A DNA stretch of 64,000 bases, taken from NCBI GenBank assembly GCA_023266575.1, contig JAHFPV010000008.1:1-64000 (forward strand). Reading direction: 5' to 3'. Every line of letters begins with the position of its first letter. The stretch's first letter is position 1. Positions 62,135 to 64,000 of this stretch are shown piece by piece. The translations under genes were made by a program, and so were the position numbers. The notes beneath the pieces were generated by a model. It was not told where the DNA came from and made no database searches. It saw nothing but the letters and a program-made list of their open reading frames with translations. The stretch is from Sphingobium sp. (GTDB taxonomy: Bacteria > Pseudomonadota > Alphaproteobacteria > Sphingomonadales > Sphingomonadaceae).

Positions 62135-63547
62135 ATGATCATGAGCTGGACACGCCGCAAGCCGATGGAGGCGATGACGCCAAGCGGCGACCAGCATCGC
62201 ATGGCGCGCACTCTGTCCTGGCCGCATCTGCTGGCGCTGGGCGTCGGCGCGATCGTCGGTACGGGCATATTGACGCTGATCGGCGTCGGCGCGGACCGGG
62301 CCGGGCCAGCCGTCCTCCTCTCCTTTGCGATTGCAGGCGCGATCTGCGCCTGCGCTGCGCTCGCCTATGCCGAACTGTCGACCATGATGCCCGCTGCGGG
62401 CAGCGCCTATAGCTACTCCTATGTCGTGCTGGGCGAAGGCATTGCCTGGATCGTGGGGTGGAGCCTGATCCTGGAATATAGCCTTGTCGTGTCGACCGTC
62501 GCGGTCGGCTGGTCGGGCTATGCCGCGCCGCTGCTCACCGCGATCGGCTTTCCCGAAACGCTGACGCAGGGACCGGAACTGGGCGGTCTCATCAACCTGC
62601 CCGCCATCTTCATCATCGCTGTGGTCGCGGGCCTGCTGATGCTCGGCACCCATGAAAGCGCGCGGCTCAACACCATTCTCGTGCTGATCAAGATCGCGAC
62701 GTTGAGCCTGTTCGTCTGGGTCGCCCTGCCCGCCTTCGACGCGCAGAATCTGGAGCCGTTCATGCCCTTCGGCTTTGCCAAGCATATGGGTGCCGACGGG
62801 GTCGAGCGGGGTGTCATGGCAGCCGCCGCCATCATCTTCTTCGCCTTTTACGGCTTCGACGCCATCTCGACCGCGGCGGAAGAGGCCAAGAACCCGGAGC
62901 GCGATCTGGCCATCGGCATCGTCGGATCGCTGGTCGTCTGCACGCTGATCTATGTGCTTGTCGCCGCCGCCGCGATCGGCGCGATGCCCTTCACCCGCTT
63001 CGCCGACAGCCCGGAGCCGCTGGCGCTGATCCTGCGCGAAATGGGCCGGGGAGAAGTAGCGCGGATCGTCGCCATCGCTGCCGTCATCGCCCTGCCCACC
63101 GTGTTGCTCGGCTTCCTCTATGGCCAGAGCCGCATCTTCCTGGTCATGGCGCGCGACGGCTTTCTGCCCCAAAGTCTCGCCAAAATCTCCAAACGCGGCA
63201 CGCCTGCACGGATCACGCTGGTCACCGCCATATTGGTTGCGATCATCGCCGGGCTGCTGCCGATCGATGAAATCGCCGCGCTCGCGAACGCCGGCACGCT
63301 GATCGCCTTCACTTCAGTCGGGCTGTGCCTCCTCGTCCTGCGCCGTCGCCTCCCCGACATGCGCCGCCCCTTCCGCACGCCTGCTGCCTGGTTCGTAGGC
63401 CTAGGCGCGATGGGCGGCTGCGCCTATCTGTTCATCAGCCTGCCGATGCAGACGATATTGGCCTGCTTGGGGTGGAATGCGGTGGGGCTGGTGGTGTATT
63501 TTCTCTATGGGCAGAAGCGGGCGACGGCGGCGGGGGCGAACAGATGA
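62135..63547 (+). CDS. APC-family amino acid permease
   Basis: The 470-aa protein has 12 transmembrane helices. The APC signature occurs in helix 1 (LGVGAIVGTGILTLIGVGAD), with ALAYAELSTMMPAAGSAYSYSYV and FFAFYGFDAISTAAEEAKNP. It belongs to the cationic/neutral amino acid transporter group (CAT/YfnA-like). GGGGA precedes ATG 62135. It overlaps the next gene by 4 bp. Confidence 0.92.
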   Translation: MIMSWTRRKPMEAMTPSGDQHRMARTLSWPHLLALGVGAIVGTGILTLIGVGADRAGPAVLLSFAIAGAICACAALAYAELSTMMPAAGSAYSYSYVVLGEGIAWIVGWSLILEYSLVVSTVAVGWSGYAAPLLTAIGFPETLTQGPELGGLINLPAIFIIAVVAGLLMLGTHESARLNTILVLIKIATLSLFVWVALPAFDAQNLEPFMPFGFAKHMGADGVERGVMAAAAIIFFAFYGFDAISTAAEEAKNPERDLAIGIVGSLVVCTLIYVLVAAAAIGAMPFTRFADSPEPLALILREMGRGEVARIVAIAAVIALPTVLLGFLYGQSRIFLVMARDGFLPQSLAKISKRGTPARITLVTAILVAIIAGLLPIDEIAALANAGTLIAFTSVGLCLLVLRRRLPDMRRPFRTPAAWFVGLGAMGGCAYLFISLPMQTILACLGWNAVGLVVYFLYGQKRATAAGANR

Positions 63548-64000
63548 GTTTGATATTGAGCGCCATGCTTGCGGCTTCGATGACGCAGGCGACGCCGGCG
63601 AATAATCCGGCAAGCTGGACGAGCGATCTGGAATATCCGCAAAGTGCCATGCAGCGTGATGAGGATTTGGCGGTCGATTTTTCGCTACTTGTCTCTCCAG
63701 AAGGCCGGGTAAAGCGTTGCGACATCACACAATCTAGTGGGTTTCCTGAATTTGATCGACAGACCTGTGCCGCATTGACCAGTGGCGCCAGGTTCAAGCC
63801 TGCAACAGACGAAGCGGGCCAAGCCGTCTATAATATATATGATGGAATCGTGGCGCTAAGTTTGAATCGTCATGGTCGGGCAGCCAAAGGGCGTACCCCA
63901 TCACTTCCCGCCGCAGACATGGAATTGCAAGTTCAGCGGCTTCCCAACGGCGTGCTGGAAGAAAGCGTCGGGATCATCACGAAGGTCGACACGACAGGCC
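63544..64000 (+). CDS. TonB C-terminal-domain protein (partial, runs off the window)
   Basis: The reading frame starts at ATG 63544, coupled to the permease stop (ATGA), and is open to the window end (152 residues visible). An N-terminal signal (ILSAMLAASMTQATPA) is followed by a TonB/TolA-like C-terminal domain (DLAVDFSLLVSPEGRVKRCD, SSGFPEFDRQTCAALTSGARFKPA). Such stand-alone domains are frequent in sphingomonads. The stretch from 63690 on is less GC-rich than the permease. Function unknown. Confidence 0.75.
   Translation, partial: MSLILSAMLAASMTQATPANNPASWTSDLEYPQSAMQRDEDLAVDFSLLVSPEGRVKRCDITQSSGFPEFDRQTCAALTSGARFKPATDEAGQAVYNIYDGIVALSLNRHGRAAKGRTPSLPAADMELQVQRLPNGVLEESVGIITKVDTTG

Overview
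The window is a dense, GC-rich chromosomal segment with housekeeping operons typical of an alphaproteobacterium. It is most likely a sphingomonad (Sphingobium, Sphingomonas or Novosphingobium type). Reasons: the order lptD-surA-pdxA-rsmA; a methionine synthase split into two polypeptides next to metF and a SahR-type regulator; an N-terminally short HprK followed by rapZ, a mannose-type EIIA and HPr; an alanine/glutamate-tailed S16; and several families of short palindromic intergenic repeats. The species assignment is inference; the gene content is read from the sequence.

Layout. 1-2.8 kb is an AT-rich accessory edge: two orphan response regulators, an unusual inverted repeat and a decayed IS1182-type transposase. 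2.8-21 kb is core on both strands: GST, ndk, holC-pepA, lptD-surA-pdxA-rsmA, a TPR protein, rsmB, guaB, ftsH, tilS, cpoB and a RodZ-like protein. 21-26 kb holds ptsP and two tandem, Tat-exported aminotransferase paralogs. 26.2-27.8 kb is a small accessory islet: a DUF4160/DUF2442-HTH pair behind a perfect palindrome, facing an AT-rich gene resembling Abi-alpha proteins. 27.9-33.7 kb is the methionine cycle operon (sahR-metF-metH1-metH2) behind a 22-bp palindrome. 33.9-40 kb has small envelope proteins and lipoproteins, L28, tadA, a large polytopic membrane protein and GtrA. 40-42.6 kb is a LytS/LytTR two-component pair and an HxlR regulator. 42.7-49.1 kb has rsh, rplJL with a leader, and hprK-rapZ-EIIA-HPr. 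49.3-56.5 kb has transporters, trmH, a DUF4402 protein, a GNAT enzyme and a TonB-dependent receptor. 56.6-61.3 kb is the ffh-rpsP-rimM-trmD-rplS block, interrupted by a vapBC module. 61.5-64 kb has brnTA, an APC permease and a cut-off TonB-domain protein.

Genes that work together: (i) outer membrane biogenesis (lptD, surA) with vitamin B6 synthesis and rRNA dimethylation; (ii) a regulatory PTS made of the distant PtsP and the HprK/RapZ/EIIA/HPr cluster, without a sugar permease in this window; (iii) the SAH-responsive methionine cycle; (iv) translation and protein targeting genes; (v) three toxin-antitoxin or TA-like modules and one possible abortive-infection gene. No rRNA, tRNA, CRISPR array or intact insertion sequence was recognised.
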